This document shows positions 36,701 through 51,700 of a stretch of DNA of 64,000 nt, piece by piece. Within the stretch, counting starts at the first letter, position 1. Each line of letters begins with the position of its first letter. Under the pieces are notes generated by a model. The model was not told where the DNA came from. It did not search any database and was given only the letters and a program-made list of their open reading frames with translations. Origin of the DNA: Owenia fusiformis (Eukaryota; Annelida; Polychaeta; Sabellida; Oweniidae); assembly GCA_903813345.2 (NCBI GenBank), contig CAIIXF020000010.1, positions 34,149,425 through 34,213,424 on the forward strand, given 5' to 3'. Both the position numbers and the translations under genes were made by a program.

Positions 36701-39700
36701 CTATTTTATTGTCATAGGGCCTGTGTATCTTATAGGGGTTGCATATATTTTCCTCAAAGTCAATGTGGCATTTGTTTTCCTTTATTTTCAATTCACACTC
36801 AAAAACTAAATCGTTTGTAAAAGTCAGAGGGAAATATACCCTGTTTATGAGAATCAGAGTGACATCATAATTCCATGCTTCTCCAAGAATGAGCAAATAG
36901 CAATTTCAAATCTGATGAGCCTAGAAGATAGATTATTCCCTGTGGTATAGTATATTTGAAGGCAGTAAATGTCCGTCTGCTCATGCTTATTCCTCTCAAT
37001 TCTCTCTTAAATTTGAATGAAGTGTCTGATTTTCTTGCATTTTTATACAATTTAGAGTGTTGACTACATGCCTGTTCACTTTATTCCTTGCTAATTCCAC
37101 TCTTTTTCTCTTTATTTCTTATTTTATAACATGACCGATGTTATATTACTCAGGCTGCTGTAAAATAGCAATATAGCCCAAGCTGAAGTAATATGCATTG
37201 CAATATATCTCACAAAGTCAATAAATGCCTTGAGAAAAAGATTTCTTCTAAGACGAGAGATAAGAGAATATATAAGAAATATAATGACCATACATGAAAA
37301 AAGGAACATCTTGATATCCAAAATTTGATCACTATCCAGGAATTGGTTTTGAGGAATTCAGTATCTAGTTTAACTAACCCAGCCATAAAATTGTCCTTTC
37401 CAGCAAATTCCATCAAATGTCTCTTGAAAAATATGAATGACATACTCAATATTGTAGCATTACTATGCAATTTAGATATCTATTTACTTTATTCCTTGCT
37501 AATTCCACTCTTGTCTCTTTGATGTTATATTTCAAAATGTGACCATTAAAATTTTTTTTGGGAACGGGATTATAAATCATGCCATAAGCTTTCCTTGCTC
37601 CACAATAAGCAATATCCCTTCATTTTTATTGTGTAGTTTACAAAACATGATTCGCATCTTATTAGCTCCATATATGGTATTTTCGAGGGCTTGTAATAAA
37701 TACAATATTTGAACATTATAGATTGTTGCAAGTCCACTATATTAATCAGGCTTGCAGTAAACAAAAGGATTTCAACATTAAAGATTGTTGCAAGTCCACT
37801 GTATAATCAGGCTTGCAGTAAACATAGGATTTTAGCATTATAGATTGTTGCAAGTCCACTATATAATCAGACTTGCAGTAAACATAGGATTTTAGCATTA
37901 TAGTTGTTGCAAGTCTACTATATAATCAGACTTGCAGTAAACATAGGATTTTAACATTATAGATTGTTGCAAGTCCACTATATAATCAGACTTGCAGTAA
38001 ACATAGGGTTTTAACATTATAGATTGTTGCAAGTTCACTATATAATCAGACATGCAGTAAACATAGGATTTTAACATTATAGATTGTTGCAAGTCCACTA
38101 TATAATCAGACTTGCAGTAAACATAGGATTTTTACATTATAGATTGTTGCAAGTCCACTATATAATAAGACTTGCAGTAAACATAGGATTTTAACATTAT
38201 AGATTGTTGCAAGTCCACTATATAATAAGACTTGCAGTAAACATAGGATTTTAACATTATAGATTGTTGCAAGTCCACTATATAATCAGACTTGCAGTAA
38301 ACATAGGATTTTAACATTATAGATTGTTGCAAGTCCACTATATAATAAGACTTGCAGTAAACATAGGATTTTAACATTATAGATTGTTGCAAGTTTACTA
38401 TGTACAGTGTATTGTTCACGATTTTTCATCATTGAATAAATAGCATATCTTCTGTTATTAGTTGATATCCAATGAGAGTGATAGTTGTATAAATGTGATA
38501 TCCATTGTTTATGTATGTGAATATGACATCCTCTGATTTATAGTCATTGATGAGTTATGATAAAAATAATATCAATGAAAAGTTATAGAGTATTTCTATT
38601 TATCCCATGTTTACCTTTTTTATATCAAATGATATCCAGACTATAAAAGTTATCCATTGTACAATCTTCAAGAATATAAATTTGTCTATTCTGTAAATGA
38701 AGTATCCATTATATAAATATGATGTCCATAAGATAAATGCAATATCCATTGTAAAAGTATGATATCTCTTAAATTAATCCGATATCCTTTGCATATAAAT
38801 GTGCTATTAATTGAATATTATTTAAAATCTAACTGAGGCTAGTTTATTTTTCATAGACTTTCGAGAAGTTTGGACGAAATAAAAACCGATACGTCAAATT
38901 AAATTTGGTGAAAACAATGATAGATAAGTTATCCATTGAATAAATAAGATAACCATCGAATAAATATGATATCCTTTATTTCAGGTATTGCTAGTTTTTT
39001 CCAAAGAAGACTCACAGAGTGATGGTTTCTGGTGGGCTTGCGATAAGGCGGGATTTAAATGTAACATTGCACATAATACAGAAAGTGTCATGGAGGCGTG
39101 TCTTGAAAAGCAGTATGATGTCATCATCATAGATACCAGACATTCCAAGTCCTTTGATCCTGAGGCTCTGTGCCGGTATATATATTTTATTTAGTTTTCA
39201 ATTGTAGCCCATGGGTGTTTAGTAAAGATTAAGTTATATGTTCTAATACATGGGCTACTTCTTAGATACTTTTTGGATTTCATTCGTTGAATCCATTCAT
39301 AGATTCTTCCTTGAATTGTTTGTTTATTTATATTCCAGACCATGGGCATTTAGCTGAATAAATGTTGATTCAAAAACTTTGAAATTGTGATATGATCAAG
39401 GGCTAAAACCCCCTGTCAAGGGTATAAAGGGTCAATGAATCCGTCTTAACTGGCAGATATTTTGGATTGAACTGATGGAACCAATTAGCAGAACTGCCAG
39501 CGAAAATCTGAAACTTGTCAAATTTGACCAGTCATAAGCCCTCAATATGAATTCTGTCATTCTATGCATCGTGAGAGAGCACTGAACCTTCTATCAATGC
39601 CTTTCTAGAAAGCTAATAATTGCAAGGGTCAGAGATGATCTGAGTATGAGAATGCATTCTGGGTGAACTGACATGTATTATGTCACCACCAGAACTTGAG

Positions 39701-42700
39701 ACATATTGTTGGGGACAGTGTTCAGTGGTTGGCGTCTGTAACAAATGGCAGGTGGTGATATTTTGCCTAAATGCCTTGTGGGTTCTTGTGTTATGAGGAA
39801 CAAATTATTCAGTTTGGGAATATCACAGGGAAAATATATGTACTTGTTATAATTGATAAAGAATCGTAAGAATTTGTAAATTAAGGAGGTTATTGAAGTT
39901 ACTAATATGATTTCTTATAAAATGATTAGAAATAATTATCTTAATGGCATCATTATTTTGGACTGTTTATTTGATTTAATAATAATATATATTATATAAC
40001 ATATAAGATGTAAGAAAAATATTGTGTAACTTAAAATTTGATGTGTATTAATTTTTTTTTTTTTTTATTCAAGATCACTGAAAGCTACGAAGTCAAGTGA
40101 ACACGCAGTCATTATTGCAGTAACGAAAAAACAGTAAGTAAAATAAGTTCATGCTTGTGGTGGTTGTGTTCCAAAACTTCAAAAAAAGAGGAATTGTTGG
40201 ATTCAGGGGTGTAGGAAAGTGTAAATTCAACACTTCGCACGCAAATAAATTTGAGAAAATTGTGTCAAATCTCCTACCTATATCAGAACACCTAGTACTA
40301 TTTTATGCTTGTAAAACGTCATTTTTATTATAATTTATTCTAGTAATGTTCTTTAAATGTTCAAATTTTTTTCGTTATTAATAATCACGATGGAAAGCCG
40401 ATCTTTGATATGATTTAAAGAAAATGTCAAATATGTAACACGATATACGCAGGTTTGCGAAATGAAATTCAGGTAACAGATTTCATTTGGAACAGTAGGG
40501 TGTCTTAAAATTCATAAGAATTGTTTGAGAGAGGCATAAGGCAAGGGTGATTTTCGGTGCACTATTAAATTAAACATACATGAGCAGTAGCTGACATGAA
40601 TTCCAGCAATAGTTGTTATATCCGAATTTATTGACATTAGAATTCTACATCCCCACAGACCTCGGAGTCGTCAGAAAAATACAAAAATTTATGTAACATT
40701 TTGATAATATTTACACAAGTTCTCTACTTTAATAGCATTGTTATTATTGAATTATTTCAGCATTTTGGTACATTAGAAAATACGATCCATCATATTTATT
40801 CAATTAACGTTTTTAGGCGATGTGGAATTCTAATGTCAAAAAATTCGGAAATATAAAAACTATGGCCTTTTAATAAGTGCACTTAAAAGAAGTAAAATCA
40901 ACCAAGCCTTACATCTCCCTCTCCCTCAGAAATTTCCTCATGAATTAAAAATATGACCGAAAAACGTTGGGAAATTATTAAGGCTGCATTTTTGTACATG
41001 GTTTTTGACCGCGCGCATGATTTTAATCCTAAAAATTAGCTCGATTGTGCTTATACCACAATAGTATGTGTGAAATACCATTGTGTAAAAAATTTGAATA
41101 TTACACAACCGTATAAATTTCACTTGCACCGCGATCGTAGGAAAATACACCCTAAGCCTTTTTCAACACTACGCATTGGCGTACATTGTTCCTATGCCAC
41201 TGGAATTAGCAAGGAATAAAGTAAACAGGCATGTAGTTAACACTCTAAATTGTGCAGAAATGCAAGAAAATCAAACAGTTTATTCAAATTTTAGAGAGAA
41301 ATGAGAGGAATCAGCAAGGAATTAAGTACATGGGCATGTAGCTAACACTCTAAATTGTACAGAAATGCAAGAAAATCAGACACAAATTTTAGAGAGATAT
41401 AGAGTGCATGTTCTACCTTAAGGATATGGGAGAATTTTTTTTATTTACTTTGATTACCTTAAAGATATAAGAACCATTTAAAGCAGATATGAAATGGTAT
41501 TTTTAACCTAAAGGAATCAATATAATTTTTTGATAGATGTATTTTGACATGTTTTCTCATCAGTAGTGTGAAAACTATTTCACTCTAATGATCGTTATAG
41601 CTGCTTAATAAGCAATATTCGAATTGGTTGTGACGATATTAGCCCCCACGTGATCTCTCACTGGTCCCCACGTGGCTTGTTTTGGTCCATTAGATCATGA
41701 CGTCATAATGCCAAAATGTTTTGTTATGTTATTTGTTTACACAACAATCATATGGTTTCCCTGACGTTGAGATTACTAAGGTACCAATAAACCAAAGCTA
41801 TATTTTGTATATGATGTTACTAATCACGTGGGGGCCAATTTGATTTATCAGTTAGTTTTATTTCGTTATCTATGACCGTTAGCAGTTATCTAACATTTAT
41901 TTTATGATGGCTATCGCAAGAACTCTACGGTGGGCTTACAATGGAGAAAACCGCATTTTTGTAGCTGCAAGTTGAGAAAAGCTATTTCAGTTGTCCTTCA
42001 ACTATAAGCTCATATAACACGTTATTCAGGAAGTTGAAAAAACAAAGTACAATAGTGGCCTGAATGATGTCATGGAAAAACAGTCGCAATCTAAGATCAA
42101 TGTTTTCAAATCTTTTATCTAAGTAAATAAAACTCAACCAATTAGGAGGGAGAAAATATTTCCCTGGTTATGCGAATCCATTAAGTTTTGAAATATTTCT
42201 AAGTTTTTTGAATTTGGACTAATTTATTGATGTGGAATTACAGCAATTTTTTTATTTCACGTTTTTCTTTTTGTTAGGGATAGCATAACACATTCGTTTA
42301 TTTTTTTGTGGTGGCATTTTGGTCTTGAGATCTTTTGTTTATGCTCACAGGAGAAAGGTTAAACTGTTTTGAAATGTCCGTCTGCTCGTATTAATTCCAT
42401 CTGATTTCTCTCTAAAATTTGAATAAAGTGTCAGATTTTCTTGCATTTCTATATAATTTAGAGTGTTAACTACATGCCTGTTTACTTCGTTTATTTCTAA
42501 TTCTTCTCTTTACCATTCTATTTTTGAATTTAAAATCTGGCAATGTGGAATTCTACTTCTGGGATGCTTTGTTTTGAAATGGTAGAGTCTGATTTAGTGG
42601 CTAAGTATTTCCGAGTTTGGCATCTCTCTTGTACTCTTCTTTTCATGTGTACTTTAAAAATGATCGATGTTTGTAAATAATTTGAACTTCAAATGTGTGG

Positions 42701-45700
42701 TAATTCGTGCATATAAAAGTGATCTTCAATGTCTGAGTGGTTTTACGGAATCAGATATTAGGAAATTAAAACCACTTTCTCTCATAGCTGATTTACGGTT
42801 TTCTATTCATAAAGTTCCATGTTGTCAATTGATAAGAAATATTCATTTCCATGTTACACGTAAAATGTATAGTCTAGATTTATTGCTTTCTCCCGCAAAA
42901 TCCTTAAGTTACGCTTACAACATATAGTTGAAAGTAGAATATAATTTTATTGATTGAGTTGAGTAGAAAAACAGATCAAATTCTCATTTTGTGTTTTGGC
43001 GAAATGTTTTTTCGGGACAGTGCTATTGCTATTCACCTCAGATAGGGAATTATTTTCTCATTTTTATGAATTACCCATGCATAAACTTTTTCATTTTCAT
43101 TCCATTTTCTCTAAAGTTTGAACAAAGTCATGACTCTCCTACATTTCCGTACAGTTAAGAATGTTGACTACATGTCTGTTTATTTTACCCTAAATTCTAT
43201 TTTCTAGTCTTCGCTCTCACTTTTTCACATTTTGAATGATAGTGTTTTATCATAGAGTTAGGCTTAGACCTCTTGCTTTTAAAAATACATTATGAATCAA
43301 TTTAGTTCTCTCAGTTCTCTCTAATTTTGTCAGCTGTTTTCCTCCAAATTTCTCTAAAATTTGAACTAACTATTTGATATTCTTTCATTTCTAGAGAATT
43401 AGTAATGTTAACTACATGTCTGTTTACTTAATTCCTTGCTGATTTCTCTCTAAAATTTGAATAAATTGTCCAATTTTCTTGCATTTCTATACAATTTAGA
43501 ATGCGGACTACATACCAATATATTTTATTTCTTGCTAATTCCACTCTTTTTCACTCTAAATCTTAATAGAAAACATGCCCTCTGATATTTTATAAGTAAC
43601 AAATGCCAAACATCTGGATTTACTATTGCATTAGTAATTTGTTATGAAACTCCATCTAGACTACATATAAACACCAAGACTTAAAAAACATCAATTTGCC
43701 ATGAAAATCATTAAAAGGATTGCATAAGCTTTTGGTTTACTGGTTGGATTCCTAACGCTTTAATCAGGAAGATATTTCAGGAATCTTATTTATAGACATT
43801 TTAATCATTTGTCTGAATATGGAATTGTTCGAATTGATAAATTAATTAATTAAAAATGGCATTTAGGATGTTTTTGTTTCACTATGTGCAGCCTAATTAG
43901 TAATTGTTTACTTTTATACCAAATTTTATGTTCTTGATTCAGCCTCATGACCCCTCGGCTCTGTTTTGCTAGTTTTTGGACATTTAATTAATTGCATATT
44001 TAACATCCGCATTTTGAACAAGATTCATGGCGATTAGATAATAATTTTCATACAATTTTCGCTATTATGCTGCCTTTTGGCACTTGCTACAGATTCTCAC
44101 TGGTAAACAATTCACACTTGATTAACCAATCAGCTGTGTGGTTCGTGATGTGGGAACACGATGCATGAGTGAAGAAAAAAGTCCGCAACTTAAAATTGGA
44201 CAAAGATGATCTTGTCTAGGGATTGATTATTTTATGGCGAAAAATCTTATCACTTTTGCTCATTAGACGGCTGACAACATTTCTGAGTTTGAAACAAATA
44301 ATCGGATAGCGAAGTCACATTTCCAATATACAGTACACAACTTTGTACTTACATACACAAGCGTTCTTAGTCTTGGAAATTGCCATATAATGCCTTGGTC
44401 ACATAAGCTCAGATTTTCACTGCGGCGCCCCTCCGATTGAGTATTTTGTTCAGAAATGTATTCAATTTTGAACAAAATACTCAATCAGCCAGGCGCCGGC
44501 CGATGAATCACAGTTAATGTGACCCAGGCATAATTTGACAATGATTTTGTAGTTTTTGAAGAATGCCTGTATTTCTATGGGCCATTTGATTGCTTTATAA
44601 GAGCAGTTAGGTCATGCACCATGTTAAAAATTACCACCTTGTTGAAATTTTAGAGATATTTGAAATTGAAGTTATTATTCATTATCCATATTTGAAATTG
44701 TCATTATTCATATTTGAAATTGTCATTATTCATTATTCATATTTGAAATTGTCGTTATTCATATTTGAAATTGTCATTATTCATTATTCATATTTGAAAT
44801 TGTCATTATTCATTATTCATATTTGAAATTGTCATTATTATTCATATTTGAAATTGTCATTATTCAATATTCATATTTGAAATTGTCATTATTAGACTGC
44901 AACTGCCTGAAGAATTTTGAATACCTGTTTCTCTCATTTTTTGCTGATACCTCTCTTTTCCACCAAGATTTAAAACGAGACAACCATGACTTCAAAGATA
45001 CTGATATTTCATGTCATGGTACACTGGCAAAACATCTATTTAAGGCTCCTAAAATTTATTTTTGGATGTTCTCGCCAGTCGTAATTGATAAAAATTGTAA
45101 TTAACTGCTTTTTCATATCTTTGTGGGTTAGGCAGTGTAAAAGATATCTGGACTATTTACTTCATAAATAAATATTTTTGAATATTCAATGTATTATAGC
45201 ATATACTGGTACAGTCATATAGTTTATTGTTTTGAAGTTATTTAAAAGGTATCAATGAAATAAGTTAGATACAGAAAAGATTGCTTCCTCAAAAGATGTA
45301 TTCACCTTTACGTCTTGTTTCTTAAGTACGAGTTACAGGCATCAATGAATATTGTTTTTCAATGAACATATTGGACATGTACTGTGTTAAAAATGGTTTT
45401 CAGTAGAAAATATATAACATGAAACATTTGATACAGAGGGACACCAAAGGGACAATCGGATTCTGTATCCTAAAACGTAAAAATACTTGATATATTTTTA
45501 TGTCATTCTAGCCAATCAAATTTCTTAAAATCTCACCATCATTGAATATTATACATTATATTATTTATTATTTTATTTCCAGTACAAGTGATAAAGAAGA
45601 ACCATCAATTGCACCCCTGCTTTCAGCAGGCTTCAATAGAGTAAGTGTATAAATAGAGGTTAAGTTCAACCAATGTGGGTGAAATTAATATTCAAAATTA

Positions 45701-48700
45701 TCATTCATGTTCTTAAAGACAGAGCTAATTAGCCACAGAGCTAATTAGCCACTCTATTATCAGCATTTTACGTTGAGTGTGCAAATGATTGTCCAAAGTA
45801 AATAACACAGTAATTGTGTTTTTACTTTTCTCTTTAATATCATATTGTGCTTGTCATCTGTCTCTAAATAGAAGTTGAAATATTATAAAAAGGATTACTA
45901 TGATCAAAGATGTTGAAAACCAGTAACACAAAGATATAATCTTAGAACATGTATTTCCCTCTCCAGAGGTATATAGAATATGTATTTTTCTTTCCAGATG
46001 TATATAGAACATGTATTTCTCTTTCCATGTGCATATAGATTATGTATTTCTCTTTCCATAGGTATATAACACACATATTTTCCTTTCCAGAGGTATATAG
46101 AGAACCTAAATGTTGGTACATGTCTGAATGAACTCTTAAGTATAGAGCAACACGATGTTCGGCTGCAGCACAAAGTACGAGCTGCAGGTGCATTATTCAC
46201 TGCATTAGACAATTGCCATGAAGGAATCCACATAACAAATGAACATAGAGAGACTCAGGTATTGGAAAAAGTTTTCATCGGGTCATATTTTGAATTGCAT
46301 ATCTTAGAATGGAAAAGATGTAATAAGCAAGGATAAAGTAAACAGTCATGTAATCAGCACTCTGAATTATATAGAAATGCAACATGTTGAATTATCGTAT
46401 GATCTGTGAAATGAAGACCTCTGATTGGTCAGTTCTTGTGCTGTACCAATCTGTATTGCTATTGAGATTGTCCCCGTTGATAATCTCCCGTTGATCATCT
46501 GTCTCGATATTATGTATTGGCACTCGACTTCGTCTCGTTCCAATACAAAATTTCTCGAACAGAATATATCCTGTATTGCACGTCAGATCATTCAATAACT
46601 TATATTATGGCTATATCCTGAGGATTTTACAAATGCATAATGCTCGGCCAATGCATTATCTCCAGGAAAAATTCTCAAAGAGATGACTTTGGGACAAAAA
46701 GGAGCAATCACTGCACCAACTCACTTTTTCTGAAATGTTATTCTAATGTTCACCCTTTTTGCAACATGTTTGATAAAGAGATTGTCTATTGAGGCATAAT
46801 TCCCCTTTTAAAAGGAAAAATTGCATTCATTCAGGGGTTTTAAACATATCAATTATGGGTGACCAAAATTAAGCTGAAAACAATGGATAGCATGATTTGT
46901 CCCTATGGGGAAAATAACATTGTTTTCCACTTTATCTAAAATGAATGCACATTTCCTTTGAGGGGTTGATCATAAAAAATAAACATATATGAATCAAACA
47001 TTGAAAAAAAAACAGTGTGAAAATTACAACATTTCAGAAAAGACGCAAGGAAAAAGCAAGGAAAAAAAGAAGAAAAAATGTTGGTAGGATGATTGCAGGT
47101 TCCTTGTCTTAAAGTCCAAATGAATCGCCTCTATGTCTTTTTTCCTGGAAATAATGCATTGCCCTAATTATAAAAATAGCCACAATCCAACATTAGATGA
47201 CCGTCTGACATCATCTAGTGCCATTACTTCCATAGTCAGGCATAAACCCCTACAGCCATCATTTTGAGTTTTTTGAACAATGCAGAAGTTATCCAAAACA
47301 TCTTCATGTTTTGAATTGAGCAATTTGGAAATTCCACTAGAATTCTGAGACACCAACATCTATGGAATTCTGAGACACCTGTGTGGTGTCAGAACAAATT
47401 TTATCAGTTGATTTCATTATGAGAGTTTGATAGTTGGAATGTAACTTCTGTAGCTCAAAATATAATTTATAAGGATAAAATAACAAAGCATCGTTAAATA
47501 AATTGTCGATATGTTCAATTTGACCGTGACGTTTGTTTTCGTTTCAGTATATAAATCCTGCCTGTGAGCGGTTGCTAGGTTACACTTGTGAAGAAACGCA
47601 GGGCAAAGATATAACAGAACTACTACGTAGTGACAAAAATAAACAAGATTTAGAAGAAACTATAAACTCACAAGTTAAGAAAGGAAAGGTAACGTGACAT
47701 TTTATGATTAATGCCTCAGTCACATTTGAGCAACGGCGACTGTACGGCAGCCAATAGCTTCCCAAAACCGAGAGAAATATCCAGCATAAAATAAAGGGAT
47801 AAGCAGTATGATATAGATTTCTATATCGATTTTGTGAAGCTACAAATGTGAGAGGCTCAACCATATAATTATAAATTACTTTAGCAAATGACCTAAAAAT
47901 TTTATTTCTTGCATTTTTATTTATATCTCTGCCAGGAAGAGATGTTCTCTAAAGAGAGTTTATAATTTTACAACATTTGACACATTATTTATATCGTATT
48001 ATTGGTTATCGAATTCTTGAAAATACTTAAAAATCATGTTGATCAAACTAAAATGTATAACAAATAATTTTACTATATTGTCGATTTCCTCTTGTTTTGC
48101 AGCATTGGGAAGGTGCATATTATATAAAAAGAAAAAACGGGCAGCATATTTTACATCACTGTTACACAACTCCAGTTATGGCCAAACTTGGGTAGGTTTT
48201 GACATTTTATTATGGCCTAATAAGGACTGGCTTTGATTTTGAGCTAAACTAGGAAAGGCCTTCAATTTATTCTAGTTTAATTTTTTTCTATTTTTATCTG
48301 CAACTATTTTTAATAATTGGTTTCGAAGTACTTTTTATTTATTCTTTGATTTCAAATGTTTGCCTTTGCTTTCTCTTTTGCAACAAAAGAATGGATGAAT
48401 TAAAGTGAATTTCTGGAGTATCGAAAAAAATTTGGATGAAATGAAAGAACCATAGGATTTGAAGACATATTTCACAATTCTGATATTTCCTACTAAACTT
48501 TTGATTTTCTATTTTAGGAAAGTCCGTCATACTGTCTCTATCCGATCCACCCATGACCATAACAATATGCCCGTAGATCGATACAAAGACGGTGAATTAA
48601 CCCAAAATGGTAAGACATTCCCCGTTTTTATTCTTGGCCTCTTGATCAATGTTTTTTTCAAAATTCACACAATAATGAGTCTTACGCTTTTACATTGTCC

Positions 48701-51700
48701 ACTCCTTCCAGTGTTTCTGAAAGTTTAAATGATGAATTCTGCAAATAAAACTAGTGAATTCTGCAAGAGGAAAAGGCCAATTTTTTTTGAATTCTCCTGG
48801 ATTTCTCTGCAGTTAGATGAAAAAGAGACACATAGAAAAATATTGTGAAATAAATGCAGTCATAAAAATATGTGAATCTAGCAAAATTCTCTCAGAAAAT
48901 TTATGAATTCTGAAGGAAATTCTGCACAAATGATCAAAATTTAAGTTCTGTTAATTTGATGCCCAAATAAGGCAAATTCTGTGTGCTATCTGCGGAAATA
49001 GAAACTAGAAGGAGTGATTGTCTAATAATGGACAATAAAAACTGGGTTTACTTATAAGTTGTCCTGTTTCATGAATTCTATACAGATGTGATTTAAAGGC
49101 ACCCAGTATTTATTGTTTAATTCTTTAAAGAAATCGCCTGCAAAAAATCTAGTAAGCTTAATCTCATAAATTCCATACTTGTACATAAGGTAAATAAACT
49201 TAGTTATCTTTATCTGCAAAATCTATAGTTTTAAAAACTGTTCTTTCCGTTGTCACAATAGGCCATTCCAATAAATCCTGACCTCTTTTGGTGATGCAAT
49301 AAACTAAAGTTTATTGTAAAGATTGATGTCGTACTTTGCAGACTGCAATGTTTGTAAAGAAAATTGTGAGAATTTTTTTAAACTTTAAGCAATATGTTAA
49401 TCCCATTTCTGGCATGAAACTAGAAAAGTATGACACCACAACCAATAAGTGGCATGATTTATTGAATTGGTCTATTGACCCCAGTCTATAAAAATCCTGT
49501 CATCTAATCAACAGCTTTGGTATAATATATTATAACAATATTAATATAATCTTTCTTTTATCTGCTACAGATTCTATAGGTTATAGAAAAGGAGATGGTT
49601 TCATGATTCACCGGGGCTCCATAGACATTACATCTCTTTCCAGTCTAGATGGTAAATTTTGCACCCCCTCCAACCTCCCGTCTCCATTGTAACCAAATTT
49701 TGAAACAATTGTATTTCACAATTTGAGCTGAAATGTTGTAGTGTTGAACTGAAACGGAATATAGATTTTTCAGAATTGTGAAATATAATTGAACCAAAAA
49801 GGTATCTTGCTATCAATAGAACACAGTGTGCCTGAATCTTAAAACAGTGTCTTTTAAAAACACCGTAATATCGTGCCTAAATTCTAATTCAGCAATCTTT
49901 TCTTTAATATGCCTTAACATTGTGCCTAAATCTTAATACAGATGTACAGCACTTTTATCATGTGCATAATACAGAATTTTAATTTAATTTTGTTTGTACC
50001 TAAAAATTGTGCCTGAACACCGTCATATAGTATTTGTATTTTTTTGTGATTTTTACAGAGATGATGAATCATTTTGAATATCTCATTGCAAATCAAATAA
50101 TTAAATCCAATTATTCAAAAAGGAATCAATGGGTCAACATGTATGGCTGAAGAGGAGGGAAAACCCCATAATTCAATCGATGACATACGATTTCCTCCTT
50201 CGCGCACCTCCTTTCCCGGAAGTACTAACCCTCCATCTTGGTTTTCAAAGTTTTCAAATTGACCTAGTTTTAAACCAATTAACGATCGACTCGCTAAACC
50301 AATCAGCGACGATGTCATCTCAATACAGATTTACATTATAAGTGTATGTCATCTTTGAACCCTGGGGTTTCTCCCCCTCTTGTTTGGCTGTATACAATTT
50401 ACTGTACACAACAGAAGTTATACATGTTATAGAAAAAGTTGTAGAGATTGTGATTTTGATATCTATTTATAGATGGTGCTCAAGTCCTTAATCTTAATCT
50501 TAGTCATGAAATATTCAATGCCAGAATATTTGTTTGAGTAAAGGCACAAAAATGTGTTCTTTGATAGAAGATATTCCACTGCATCCATTTCTGTTTTATG
50601 CATGCATTACTGTTCATATGTGCATGCATTACTATTTTCTGCATGCATTTCTGTTTTATGCATGCATTTCTGTTTTCTGCATGCATTTCTGTTTTATGCA
50701 TGCATTACTGTTTTATGCATGCACTACTGTTCATATGTACATGCATTACTATTTTCTGCATGCATTTCTGTTTTATGCATGCATTTCTGTTTTCTGCATG
50801 CATTTCTGTTTTATGCATGCATTACTGTTCTATGCATGCATTACTGAATATTAGCACGACTGTTAATGAATGTGTGCATATGCTTACGTTTATCTGAATG
50901 CATTACTGTTTATATGTGCATGCATTACTATTCTCTGCATGTATCACTGTTAAAGTGCATGTATTACTAAATATGGATATTACTGTTAATGAATATGTCC
51001 ATGCATTATTGTTTATGTAATGCATTTCTGATTTTTGCATGCATTTTTGTTTTACGTGTATCTTTCCTGTCAATTGTGGGGTTTGATGAATGCCCAAATA
51101 TACCTTGCATCCTTGGAATCCCATGCATGATATACCAAACTATACCCTGCAACCTTGGAATCTCCATAAATGTCAAGAACCTTTGTTAAATGTTGATGTC
51201 AATGTTTCCTGTGTCTGATAATGCATATGCATGGCATTTCTGCATGCACATGCACAGTACATTGTCTTTGTGCTTCCCATGGCACTTGGCATGCTTATGG
51301 GTGTTCATATATTACAATTATATTAACCAATCAAATGGTAGTACTAATATATTTAAATAAATCAATTTAGAAATGTTCAAGATATATGCTCACTGGTTTT
51401 CATGATGTTTGGACCAATACAATACCAGACCCAGTCACCTTATTTACTGAACACCCTGTATAAAAGCAAATTTACAATGTTACTCGATTTCATCTCATTT
51501 TGAGTCTTTTTCTCTTATACATGAGATAAAATGCATAAATCATTACTAATATCTCCCAAAACATGACATATTAAGAGAGACTTCTCTGAGCCACAACAGT
51601 AATCCAAAATGCATGTTTTATTGAATAAACAGTATTTCTTCTATCACTGTACCTTTTTTATTTGGAGTATATCTGAAACCATCTGGATCTTTTTTCAACC

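Noticed and set aside
37700-38400. CRISPR-like regular repeats
   Set aside because: The 60-bp units are contiguous with no unique spacers, and the host is a eukaryote. The same holds for the arrays at 31170, 56215, 59585 and 61040.
42667-42927. 86-codon open frame in intron 3
   Set aside because: No homology recognised, no splice sites or start context, and it lies between degenerate F1 repeats.
50534-50897. Several overlapping ~100-codon frames of [10 protein letters not shown] type
   Set aside because: All three frames are open through the atgcat-containing minisatellite. This is repeat artefact.
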